A DNA stretch of 64,000 nt, from contig BSBN01001251.1 in the NCBI GenBank assembly GCA_027924645.1, forward strand, positions 2,914,001 through 2,978,000, in the 5' to 3' direction. Numbering within the stretch: position 1 is the stretch's first letter; each line of letters opens with the position of its first letter. A program made the position numbers and the translations under genes. The DNA comes from Cunninghamia lanceolata (taxonomy: Eukaryota > Streptophyta > Pinopsida > Cupressales > Cupressaceae). Below the pieces are notes generated by a model. It was not told the DNA's origin and did not search any database. It worked only from the letters and a program-made list of their open reading frames with translations. This document shows positions 45,301 to 53,600 of the stretch, in pieces.

Positions 45301-46773
45301 TTTTCTGCAAACCTACATCCTAGCTCCCTTGCTGTTGAGCCCATCAATTAAAATTTAGCATATGTTCATGTTAATTAATTTACATACATATATACTTCTT
45401 ATCTGAATCAGATTTCCAAAATTTGTTTGCAATTCCGGAATTTTGGATTTTTTTCCCTTTCTGTATGAATTCAGATTTCCAAGCTTGGGAACTATGCGAA
45501 CACATGTCAAAATAAAATTTAAAGTTGAAACAAAACAGTACATGTATTCTAGGTTCTAACCTGTCCAAGAACTGTCCAAGGTTCTTCATTTGGTACGATA
45601 CGAACTCGCATATACTCTGCATCATTTATTATGTTATCTGCACGAAAATGCTGCAAATAATCTGCCTGCTGTCTTGCAGATGAAAATTGGGAAAGTGAAG
45701 ACACAGTTAAAGGAGTTGACAAGCCTGTTCCCCGCTGCCACAACAGAAATACAATCATGTGCTTCAAAAATTAGAAATCAGCTTCAAACCCTAAAAACAC
45801 TTCCATTCAAAAAATCTTGAAGAAAAACTTCTCTCGACCGTGCCTGGTCTAACAGAATCACACGGTAGTCTTCACAAGCTTTCTTCAGCCATCCACTTGA
45901 TTCCTCTGGACGTGGACTCTCAAAGCCTGGCCCTCCTTGCAAGTACAGTAGATATGGCAGCGATTTGTCTTCTTTTCCCACTGAGAGAAGAAAGAACAGA
46001 GATAAATAACAAAGATAATTAATTGCATTCATTTCAAAGTTAAAACTATAACATTGACTGTGTTAGTTTTGGAAGGGGAACAAACTGCTGGATACTGGTT
46101 CTTTGTTGAACACTACAACACTAACTACCAAGATAATTGTTACAATTATTGGACACCCACATCTACGTATACCCTTCCAGTCCACAAACTAGAGGATACC
46201 GCCAAGAGTGCATGGCAGTTACAAAAACCTTTCAAAACCCCAAAATCAATATATAGGAGAAAAAATGTCAGTACAGAAATCCATGATTACAATATACAAA
46301 TCAATATGTCAAACAATTCAGTTTCAATTTAAGCAATGGCAAAAACCCACCAATCTGAACTATCCTAATAATGGCAATATCAAGGCACCACTATTAGTGA
46401 ACCAAATTATAAACTAAGTAGCCCACAAGATTAAAAAAAACCTACATCCAAGTCAATCAAACATCCCCACATGAACCAACCGCTTCAAAGATACTCACAT
46501 TGATGGCATACATACACAACTGAAATTATGAGCAGTTATCAGAAACCAATGGAAAAGTCGAAAAAGAACAAGAAAAAGAAACATACCACCAACAACTTCC
46601 CTTGCAAAAACAGTTATCACAGCGTCCCCAGAGGATTTGTAATCTAGAGGTACAGAAAACCTGTGATCGCGAATTTGCAAATCTGGCAGAGAATACCACC
46701 TTCCCACTGTATGATCCTTGCCATTTCGTTCACCTTTCTCCATGGATGTATATATATTTCTGCCCCAACGCAC
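28706..46773 (-). CDS. Proline iminopeptidase-like alpha/beta hydrolase gene, 8 exons seen, C-terminus missing
   Basis: Exons (minus): 46773-46587, 45980-45844, 45734-45561, 30302-30066, 29956-29856, 29745-29673, 29103-29035, 28813-28706; 1086 coding bases, 362 codons, all junctions in phase. The family removes N-terminal proline from peptides (peptidase family S33). Visible motifs: RDHRFSVPLDY, the oxyanion region LQGGPGFESPRP, RGTGLSTPL, the nucleophile elbow GQ-SFGG split between exons 3 and 4, LTGGLPPI, LGLSGLGSSGGFERLHY, and FENWIGFDTNPL. The usual protein is about 500 residues; the last 120 or so, with the catalytic Asp/His region, are not seen. Start is uncertain: Met at 46773 or the inner MEKGERN; a transit peptide exon could lie upstream. 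No stop within the exons, so it may be functional if its tail lies beyond the left edge. Confidence 0.9.
31503..33566 (-). mobile_element. 3' LTR of a large non-autonomous LTR element
   Basis: 2064 bases that match 36888-38895 throughout. Plus-strand ends are TATAATGACC (the other copy keeps TGTAATGACC) and GAGACATTACA, so TG...CA ends with TGTAATG/CATTACA termini. GGGAAGGGAGAAC, a good polypurine tract on the minus strand, lies at 33567-33579, which fixes the orientation. Small ORFs in it have no recognised product. Confidence 0.88.
33794..34366 (-). CDS. Unknown ORF near the 3' end of the LARD-like element, 190 codons
   Basis: An open frame from Met (MDWREILCKNWTNAQLM) to a stop, with cysteine-rich and hydrophobic parts (CSSCSMCRVL; SDYILLILDL; VTPVITNMICGCHSLF) and a charged end (LLDYIRLVQRKHGRSK). 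There is no retroelement motif and no similarity that I recognise. 34516-34848 on the same strand carries another frame of 110 codons, perhaps the upstream half separated by a shift. Confidence 0.4.
   Translation of the reverse strand: MDWREILCKNWTNAQLMTFGKISLVNKMFSYLFLANRRHFCSSCSMCRVLNLKKSDYILLILDLNNCENMHSQIFQSLGEVSSHWFQLKRMVTPVITNMICGCHSLFPAYTSANLCSYLKAITFNIFNEDQLARVSVVDPNGLLMKFIQDSRLLYVYDHHSETLEMETMSVFADLLDYIRLVQRKHGRSK
34516..34848 (-). CDS. Unknown ORF in the LARD-like element, 110 codons
   Basis: Starts MVGNPTGRPPDKEC and contains VEDEDFTWSEMILG and a Cys/Leu-rich stretch (LHRSLLVIRLACCELRSCVEHL). It lies between the coiled-coil frame and the 190-codon frame on the same strand, so the three may be remains of one protein. 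Function unknown. Confidence 0.3.
   Translation of the reverse strand: MVGNPTGRPPDKECVNEVEDEDFTWSEMILGSIIIPNYMEIWKEIKIFNFSDPVNIYFHDGAFLELHRSLLVIRLACCELRSCVEHLSIYIGANIENRMSKHKHGGDNSW
35258..35566 (-). CDS. Coiled-coil ORF in the LARD-like element, 102 codons
   Basis: Nearly all of the frame is charged and helical with heptad spacing (KSKYLHLIRDRDHAIEFAK; FKEKERKVDELTFEIDSTK). It overlaps by 44 bases the upstream acidic frame ending at 35523, in another frame. Such coiled coils are found in gag-like proteins, but there is no zinc knuckle. Confidence 0.45.
   Translation of the reverse strand: MREIQVLTSLDSTHKILEVLMQKSIEGRVISSNLQLIKDSLETVKSKYLHLIRDRDHAIEFAKEAISAFKEKERKVDELTFEIDSTKDMLENTQMALMEVED
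35523..36140 (-). CDS. Acidic ORF in the LARD-like element, 205 codons
   Basis: The frame (MKKKIAADEEFDAVDIYRTT...) is rich in Asp, Glu and Ser and ends SSPHKFGQHS. No domain is recognised. Its start overlaps by four bases the stop of the upstream frame at 36137, and both are of similar acidic composition, so a single longer protein broken by a shift is possible. Confidence 0.4.
   Translation of the reverse strand: MKKKIAADEEFDAVDIYRTTISDEHIHHSNEDNSEIEWKFSMRDVYQSDFQTESMEKTVFDERTDFCYSSSLIDSEQFESDMFKKSAIHGEHNELIFPDQNSHFIRLWDPGVMPPKFDMEQAIESLGDSLFEQSVVMPSIQTICKEEADFKDHIAFVKEDISKSLLYGEPSDLVEKKPSELCELKNQLMVTNERDSSPHKFGQHS
36137..36697 (-). CDS. First ORF of the LARD-like element, acidic, 186 codons
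   Basis: Begins MQKSRVLKDRKMFTIKRPI about 175 bases after the primer site, the usual place of gag. After a basic start it is strongly acidic (FFEHSDDESKEESVIMKEL; NSEDELEYEKDKLSEM) and ends QNVLLKV. It has no gag capsid or zinc-knuckle signature that I can see. The following frame overlaps its end. Function unknown. Confidence 0.45.
   Translation of the reverse strand: MQKSRVLKDRKMFTIKRPIIERFEELYNEWKDLEFKKELQRYLRKKDKHPTNFKLVTNDDNEMNAESTCDNPFFEHSDDESKEESVIMKELAGFHMTRTKNSEDELEYEKDKLSEMSYEEGKRLTVEIIDFEGTKFDEKIDVTEDAFLLKAEMGRINRLLEGDLSSELETIAEKEDKVAQNVLLKV
36888..38895 (-). mobile_element. 5' LTR of the LARD-like element, truncated at its outer end
   Basis: Starts (plus strand) TGTAATGACCACCCTAG and follows the other LTR, with small gaps, to about 38895. 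There it turns into a repeated GACTTGGAGACTTGGA and unrelated sequence, so about 45 bases of the outer end, including the CA terminus, are lost. Because of this no target duplication can be tested. Confidence 0.85.
38896..39690. other. Intronic DNA without recognised gene
   Basis: Contains three CCACTGAATAAGTGG-like short hairpins (39581-39663) and no coding frame of note. Confidence 0.5.
39868..40333 (-). pseudogene. hAT transposase N-terminus with BED zinc finger (relic)
   Basis: The minus-strand frame starts MADREPLAS at about 40333, has an early TGA/TAG, and reads RVRDLAWKYVIVGPTPGT, ICTRC, YHGGINRLKYHLASITHCD, KTTEEIKQEMNAHLAL. The spacing of W, C-x2-C, GGINRLKxHL and H is that of the BED zinc finger at the start of plant hAT transposases. 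It binds DNA ends in working proteins. Two in-frame stops and the absence of the catalytic part show that it is dead. The frame from 40073 on (MNAHLALMEEKK...) is the tail of this region. Confidence 0.75.
40380..40510. repeat. Degenerate ATAAAT short tandem repeats
   Basis: About ten copies of a 10 to 14 base unit such as CAGCATAAATTAGTATAAAT. Irregular, AT-rich, in the intron next to the hAT relic. Confidence 0.7.
40619..40737. repeat. Tandem duplication of about 60 bases
   Basis: AAATCGTAAATACTNCTAAA to ATCTACATGTTGG occurs twice in direct succession; the copies differ by one substitution and a short deletion, so the event is recent. Confidence 0.88.
41141..41207. repeat. Short direct duplication
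   Basis: TTCCTTGTGGTTGTTTGGG plus GTATATT is present twice, 40 bases apart. Confidence 0.85.
41588..41990 (+). pseudogene. LRR-extensin (LRX) leucine-rich repeat fragment
   Basis: Reads FAGPFPTVVLFMPKLKYLDI, then FDKDLDAIFVNNNRF, then LGNSPISIIVFANNNLKGC, MAATLTDIILLNNNL and CFPSDIGELKK. A shift in a run of eight A at 41913-41920 separates this from LTVLDVSFNKLVGSLSDSIG. This is the order of the leucine-rich repeats in LRX proteins, which sit in the plant cell wall. Signal peptide, first repeats and the extensin tail are absent. It lies in the big intron on the strand opposite to the host gene and directly adjoins PPR fragments, so it is probably a captured piece. Confidence 0.88.
41995..42115 (-). 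pseudogene. PPR gene fragment A
   Basis: The minus strand reads IHQSITKGGF (shifted), then VASALMDMYTNCGIKDKAL, the pattern of a plant PPR repeat. A stop sits in the middle. It begins within a few bases of the end of the LRX fragment. Confidence 0.75.
42274..42400 (-). pseudogene. PPR gene fragment B
   Basis: The minus strand reads SDVKVASVLVYMNAKSGSID then KARNYMTECL (that is, a decayed KARxLFDRMP). It repeats the layout of fragment A 260 bases away, and GAGGCATTCTGTCA...GTGCCTTGTCTATGC matches the minus-strand PPR piece in the hAT element at 3953-3993. Confidence 0.78.
42421..45210. other. Intronic DNA without recognised gene
   Basis: No coding frame with a known product. A pair of palindromic direct repeats lies at 44543-44619. 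The ORFs here are short and without domain signs. Composition varies (GT-rich around 43400-44000), which suggests old LTR sequence. Confidence 0.4.
44543..44619. repeat. Two 32-base palindrome-ended direct repeats
   Basis: TGTCATGACCACATGGCAAA...CATGAC and TGTCATGGCCACACGGCAAA...CATGAC, 45 bases apart. Each has TGTCATG at the left and its complement at the right. Confidence 0.85.
45561..46773 (-). CDS. Iminopeptidase exons 1-3
   Basis: Exon 1 (46773-46587) ends in VFAREVVG with donor GTATGT. Exon 2 (45980-45844) follows a TTCTCTCAG acceptor, encodes GKEDKSLPYLLYLQGGPG and ends LLDQ with a GCACGG donor. Exon 3 (45734-45561) follows TTGTGGCAG, starts RGTGLSTPL and ends EPWTVLGQ with donor GTTAGA. 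Joined phases are 1, 0 and 0. GGPG is the oxyanion-hole motif of the family. Introns 1 and 2 are of normal size (606 and 109 bases), in contrast to intron 3. Confidence 0.9.
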
Positions 46774-47379
46774 TCAACTCAGACACCAATACTACCCAGC
46801 CTAACTTATTTAAAACAAGTTTCTGATTAGAATAGGTTCAATGGTTTTTTCATTGCGTGATTTTAAATTCATTAAAATGATCCTGAAACTATGAAAAGAA
46901 AATTAGAATAGAATAGAATAATTTTTCTGATTTATTAATTTTCTGCTAATAAATATGCTGATGAGCTCCCCTTTTCCAACAGTCTCCTCTTGGAATAAAT
47001 CCTATAAAAAACAGTCCTTAATGTATCTGCGTATTTTTGTAATTTCCTAGTACCTTGTTGAACTGCTAGATTTCAGAGAAATGGAAGATGTCTTTGCGTG
47101 CCTCTGTCTGCTATTTGTTGAGATCAAAGAAAAAGATTTTCTTGCATGGAGGAAAAATTCCGTTGGGGTTAAAATGGGTGTAATGATAGCACTGGGATAA
47201 TAAAGTACATGCAAGTGGGAAAGGATCTTCATGTCTACGTTTGGTTATAGCTAAGTCTTCGCCACTGCCGAAATAAATGGAATTTGTTGCCTGATTCAGT
47301 TGTGACATAAAAGAATGTATGTTTGCATTTTTCGTCATCCTTCCTCCATTTATTTTGTTTTCTTATTCGAGGGTGTTGC
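46774..47379. other. Upstream region of the iminopeptidase gene
   Basis: Would hold the promoter, 5' leader and any transit-peptide exon of the minus-strand gene. No clear TATA box or start signal stands out. A minus-strand frame at 47338-47111 (MTKNANIHSFMSQLNQ...) has no stop for 75 codons but no supporting splice evidence. Confidence 0.3.
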
Positions 47380-50271
47380 AACATTGGAAAGTATTTCTAT
47401 TGGGAGATTTTAATGGGAGGACGGTAAATAAATAAATTGGGATTTTATGCAGTAAGGAGGAGGATAACAATCTTCTATGGCTTAGTGAAAGAGAAAAATC
47501 ACCAATGATTAAGATGTTAAGCAATAAGAGGGATATTAATCATTTTGGTGAGGAACTATTTGTTTTATGTAGTACTTTGATTTGATTATTTGCAATGGTA
47601 TGGGCAGACGAACTCCAGAAATTATACATATAAGACCTACAATGGAGCAAGTGTTGTTGATTATGTCATTTGTTCACAAAGTTTGATTGAAAAGATAATA
47701 GAGGTTGTGATTGAAGATCCCCTTGGAGATTTAAAATCAGACCATAGCCCAGTATGACTATTGTTATCTTGACGGGAAAAAATCAACGTATGCTAAAGGA
47801 GCAACCCAATCACCAACCCCCAACAAAGGGAAAATTTCTTTTAATCCAAGAAAATTGTGATATCTTCAAAGAAACATTAAGGCAATTAATGTAGAAAGAA
47901 AGAAAAAGATCACAAGGTCTAAAAAGTCATGAGCTAACAAGCACAATTCAAGAGGCACTTGAGAGTTGTAAAAGGGCAAAAAATAAGCAGAAGAAAATAA
48001 ATATTTTTCTAACAAATGCCTGGTTTGATAAGGATTGCAAAGCTGTAAGGAGAGCTCTTAAGGAGCTAGGTAAAGAAAAGGAGAACATAAAGTAAAAGTT
48101 AAAAAAGGTGTGTTCATGAACACAAGGAGAGAAGAGTTGATATATCTAGGGAAGAATAACCCAAAACTATTTTGGAGGGAGCTTCAACTAAGAAAAGAAC
48201 AAACATAGAATAACATAACAACCACTCAATGGTTTGATTACACAAAACATTCGTATGAGCAAGAGTTCGAAGTTGAGGTCTCCCCCCCAGAGTCAACATA
48301 ACAACAAAACTATTCACTTTAGAAGAGGTTAAGGAAGGTACTAACAAGTTGGGGTGGGAAAGGCTAGGGACATGGTTGAGCTTCAAGCTAAATACCTAAA
48401 ATGGGGGATGAAAATCCTCACTCCTCACATTGTGAAAATATTCAACAACATCATCCAACATGGATTTCCAAGAGATTAGATTACCAACTTAGCAATACCC
48501 CTCTTTAAGAGTCCAGATGTTAACAATCCTTCCAATTATTAGACCATCATGATCAATCCTTTATTTGCAAAGTTGTTTGGAAGCATCGTTGAGCACAAAA
48601 TCAACAAGTGGATAGAAGAAAAAGAAAATAAAGCAAAAGGGCAAGTAGGCAGACTAAAGCACTCAACAATTGATCATAGAATCACACTGAGACGTATCCT
48701 TGAAAAAGTATGGAATGTGAAAGAGGAAGCTTATTGTTGTTTTGTTGATTTTCATGAAAGCTTTCGACGTGATTCCTAGGAATAAGCTATGGTGTAGAAT
48801 GAAAGATCTTGGTATCCTAGTGCGATTTAGAGTGGTTGTCCATAGGCTTTATGGAAAGGTTTGGGTAAAAATTAGAACTCAGGCAAGCACCTTAGAAAGT
48901 TTGAGGAGCGACATTGGAGTTAAGTAAGGATGATCATTATCCCCTACTCTTTTTGACTTATATATCAACAAACTTGAAGAATGGTTGAATTTGCAAGGTG
49001 GGGATGGTGTCCTTCTAGGAGAGTGTGTTGTTAGGCTTCTTTTGTACACCGACAATCTTATTTTGATTGCTAGGTCCACTTAAGGGTTGCAAGAGCATTG
49101 TATGCCCTTGAGCACTTTTCCAAAGAAGTGAGATGCAAATCAACACCAATAAGACCAAGATTGTGATCTTCTCCAATAAAAAGAAAAATTCAACTTGACT
49201 TCTATTTTGAAGGAAGTATTCTAGAAGAAGTAACAGAGTATAAATATCTTAGGATTGACTTCAACAACAAGTTTAGCTAGAAAACTTGTAGAAGGAAGAG
49301 AACTTTGGGAGGTTGGAGAGCACTTTTTGCCCTTCAAAATAGATCCAGAGAGATAGAGTTATATGATTGGAAAACTACTCATATTCTATTTGGGCTAGTA
49401 GTAATTCTAGTGTTGTTTTATGAGTGTGAAATATGGGCTAGCAACACTTTAGACATCAAATGGAAGTAGATAGAGAGAATCTAAAAACACATTATAACAA
49501 GCAAATTCAAATTAAAAACTTCAGTCCTCTATGAGATTCTTTTTGCTAAAACAAGTATAGTTCCTATTGAAGTCATTTCTATGGTGTGTCTCTTAAGATA
49601 TCTAAAAATAATCAAGCAAATGGAGGCAAATAGATGGCCCAAGGTTATATTTAAAGATGTCCTGAGTGAAAGAAAAAAGTCATGGATGCAACAAAACAAC
49701 AGGTGAATGAGCAAATGACACATTCACTTGAATGCATGCCCTAATAATAGCAAAGAAATTAAGGCATTTGTTGTAGATAAGTTTCACAAGTTTATGTGGG
49801 AAAAGGCATTAGGGAGAAAGAAGAAATATTACTTTGAAGAATTCAACACCACTTCCACTCATCAACAAAAGGCCTACTTGGGGCCAATATCCCTTGAAGG
49901 GCAAAGATTCTCATAGCTCAATTAAGAACTAACTCACATCATCTTCGGTATGAAATAGGTAAATGGAAAAGGCCAAAAGAGGTATGAGAAGAGAGAGTTT
50001 GTGTCTTTGCACAGTTGGGATAGTGAAAACATAAAGCACTTTATTTTGGAATATAAAGCTTACAATGACATCTAGGTCAAGTACACAAGTAATTTAGTGG
50101 TAGATTCATTACAAGATCTATTTAGCAAGGAGATAGTTGAGAGAGTGGGGGAGTTCATTATCAAATTGAATAGCAGAAGATCAACACTTCAGGAAGTAAA
50201 ATTGATAGAGTTTGTTATCTCATAGACTATCTTTGGCCTATGCAGTGAAAAATCTTCTATCTATCTATCTA
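47380..50271 (+). pseudogene. LINE (non-LTR retrotransposon), decayed, 5' truncated
   Basis: Plus-strand pieces in order: endonuclease (FLLGDFNGRTVNK at about 47394; FDLIICNGMGRRTP across a shift; VVDYVICSQSLIEK and LKSDHSPV near 47660-47750), reverse transcriptase (ITNLAIPLFKSPDVNNPSNY at about 48480; NPLFAKLFGSIVEHKINKW; CCFVDFHE; GVK at 48920; LLYTDNLILIA near 49037, where the active site YADD has become YTDN), and a C-terminal part (FVSLHSWDSENIKHFILE near 49996). SDH is the catalytic endonuclease motif. Many stops and shifts. It ends in a TCTA repeat, not poly(A). Confidence 0.88.
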
Positions 50272-50272
50272 T
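50254..50272. repeat. TCTA microsatellite, LINE tail
   Basis: TCTATCTATCTATCTA directly after the last recognisable LINE coding sequence. Short-repeat tails are known from RTE-type LINEs. Confidence 0.75.
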
Positions 50273-50661
50273 TACCTATAAATATTTTTTAAAAAATTGC
50301 TAATTACAAGATTTTTGGAAAAAGATACTCTATTAAAACTCTCATGGATGAAATGAATAAATTGAGTGAGCGACCTCACTCGACTTCCATAAAACTAAGA
50401 ATGTGTGAGAGTAACGGATGCTTAAGATGGCTTCAACGAGGGGGTAATTATACCTTGCGTAACCTAAAGACATTTCCAAGGTTTTAGAAGCTATTCTAAG
50501 AATGAGAATAATAAAAAAGAAATGATGTCGAGTTACTCAATGTTGATGATGTTCCAAACGATCACTTTTACTAACACTCGGTATTTACAATCACTTTCAC
50601 AAACACTATTTACCACTTGCATGCATAGGAAGCATAAACAATCCTCCTTATAAAGTCAATA
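50273..50661. other. Spacer between LINE and tandem array
   Basis: No coding frame or repeat recognised in these 390 bases. Confidence 0.5.
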
Positions 50662-53600
50662 ATCGAATCTTCTTTACTTCGTTCAAAATTGATTTAGAAA
50701 GCTAAAGAATTGGCCAATGAGATGGACACATTGTCAATTCAAAAGAAGTATATAAAACTTTTAAAGACCTTAATTCTTGCAAGAAGACAAAACTTCCTTT
50801 CAATTATGTTGTTTTTTTTAATTAAAAGGTTACAAAAGATTTTTGAAAGGGTGCTCATATCAAATATTATATTCAAATTAGTTGTGCAAGATAAAAGAGT
50901 TGGTTAAGAATGAGGGAAACATTACCACTTCGAAAGAATCGTACAAAATTTGCAAAAATCTACATAATTTTTTTGTCAAGAAGACAAACAATTAGTTAAG
51001 AAGGATGAGATGACTAAATATGTGTAGTTAAAAAGAAATAAATGAGTTTGTTTTAATTATTTTCTATATTAAGTTGGGTAAATAAAAATAATAAGCAATT
51101 AATAACAATTAAATTAGTAAAAGCACCTAAAGGTGTTATGAAATGGTTGATAGGCATACATATTTATAGACCTATCATTAAGTAGTATACATGTTTTTTG
51201 CATAGCTATTATATTTAGTACTTGATGAACAGGGATATACATATTTGTCTTTTAATCGTTTGATAGCACTTTTAGATGTTATCACTAGTTTTTAAAATGT
51301 ATTGTTCTTTAAAATTCAAAGAAATCATAGCGTTGTATTTTTTTGTGATATACACATTAGTAGAATTCATAGAGATGTATTGTAATTTACTAAGGTTGAT
51401 GATTATATTGAAAGGTACCCAAGAGTGTCACAATTAGTATTAACCATAAGCATTTAAATAAATTTATAATTCTTTAAAAAGTTATGTATCTTTCCAATAA
51501 TAACACAATTTTTTCATAATACATTATGCAATAAGGTAAATAAAAATGCAATATTCTAAAAAAAAATTAAAAATTATCTTATCTATTTCTTATGCTATGC
51601 ACATTAGTAGTAACACCATCATTTATTGAATGTATTTGAATGCTTATTGTTTTATTGAATGTATTTGAATTTTTAATGGAATTTTCTTTACTTTGTTCAA
51701 AATTGATTTAGAAAGCTAAAGAATTGGCTAAGGAGGATGGACACATTGTCAATTCAAAACAAGTATATAAAACTTTTAAAGACCTTAATTCTTGCAAGAA
51801 GACAAAACTTCCTCTCAATTATGTTTTTTTTTCTTTTAATTAAAAGGTTACAAAAGACTTTTGAAAGGGGGCTCATATCAAATATTATATTCAAATTAGT
51901 TGTGCAAGATAAAAGAGTTGGTTAAGAATGAGGGAAACATTACCACTTTGAAAGAATCGTACAAAATTTGCAAAAATCTACATAATTTTTTTGTCAAGAA
52001 GACAAACAATTAGTTAAGAAGGATGAGATGACTAAATATGTGTAGTTAAAAGGAAATAAATGAGTTTGTTTTAATTATTTTCTATATTAAGTTGGGTAAA
52101 TAAAAATAATAAGCAATTAATAACAATTAAATTAGTAAAAGCACCTAAAGGTGTTATGAAATGGTTGATAGGCATACATATTTATAGACCTATCATTAAA
52201 TAGTATACATTTTTTTTGCATAGCTATTATATTTAGTACTTGATGAACAAGGATATACATATTTGTCTTTTAATCGTTTGATAGCACTTTTAGATGTTAT
52301 CACTAGTTTTTAAAATGTATTGTTCTTTAAAATTAGAAGAAATCATAGCGTTATATTTTTTTGTGATATACACATTAGTAGAATTCATAAAGATGTATCG
52401 TAATTTACTAAGGTTGATGATTATATTGAAAGGTACCCAAGAGTGTCACAATTAGTATTAACCATAAGCATTTAAATAAATTTATAATTCTTTAAAAAGT
52501 TATGTATCTTTCCAATAATAACACAATTTTTTCATAATACATTATGCAATAAGGTAAATAAAAATGCATTATTATTAAAAAAAAATTAAAATTATCTTAT
52601 CTATTTCTTATGCTATGCACATTAGTAGTAACACCATCATTTATTGAATGTATTTGAATGCTTATTGTTTTATTGAATGTATTTGAATTTTTAATGGAAT
52701 CTTCTTTACTTTGTTCAAAATTGATTTAGAAAGCTAAAGAATTGGCTAAGGAGGATGGACACATTGTCAATTCAAAACAAGTATATAAAACTTTTAAAGA
52801 CCTTAATTCTTGTAAGAAGACAAAACTTCCTCTCAATTATGTTTTTTTTTTTCAAATTAAAAGGTTACAAAAGACTTTTGAAAGGGGGCTCATATCAAAT
52901 ATTATATTCAAATTAGTTGTGCAAGATAAAAGAGTTGGTTAAGAATTAGGGAAGCATTACCACTTTGAAAGAATCGTACAAAATTTGCAAAAATCTACAT
53001 AATTTTTTTGTCAAGAAGACAAACAATTAGTTAAGAAGGATGAGATGACTAAATATGTGTAGTTAAAAAGAAATAAATGAGTTTGTTTTAATTATTTTCT
53101 ATATTAAGTTGGGTAAATAAAAATAACAAACAATTAAATTAGTAAAAGCACCTAAACGTGTTATGAAATGGTTGATAGGCATACATATTTATAGACCTAT
53201 CATTAAATAGTATACATTTTTTTTGCATAGCTATTATATTTAGTACTTGGTGAACAAGGATATACATATTTGTCTTTTAATAGTTTGATAGCACTTTTAG
53301 ATGCTATCACTAGTTTTTAAAATATATTGTTCTTTAAAATTAGAAGAAATCATAGCGTTGTATTTTTTTTGTGATATACACATTAGTAGAATTCATAGAG
53401 ATGTATTGTAATTTACTAAGGTTGATGATTATATTGAAAGGTACCCAAGAGTGTCACAATTAGTATTAACCATAAGCATTTAAATAAATTTATAATTCTT
53501 TAAAAAGTTATGTATCTTTCCAATAATAACACAATTTTTTCATGATACATTATGCAATAAGGTAAACAAAAATGCATTATTCTTAAAAAAAAATTAAAAA

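Larger units (their letters stand above)
30303..45560 (-). other. Intron 3 of the iminopeptidase gene, 15.3 kb, filled with mobile elements
   Basis: Bounded by donor CAG/GTTAGAACC after exon 3 and acceptor TTCATTTGCAG before exon 4. It contains an LTR element (31503-38895), a hAT BED relic, LRX and PPR pieces, and short tandem repeats. A T-run of about 18 bases lies at 30701-30718. 30303-31502 shows nothing else. Confidence 0.85.

Noticed and set aside
47047..47338. Upstream exon (transit peptide) of the iminopeptidase
   Set aside because: Open minus-strand frame but no convincing donor joining it to exon 1; left as a possibility only.
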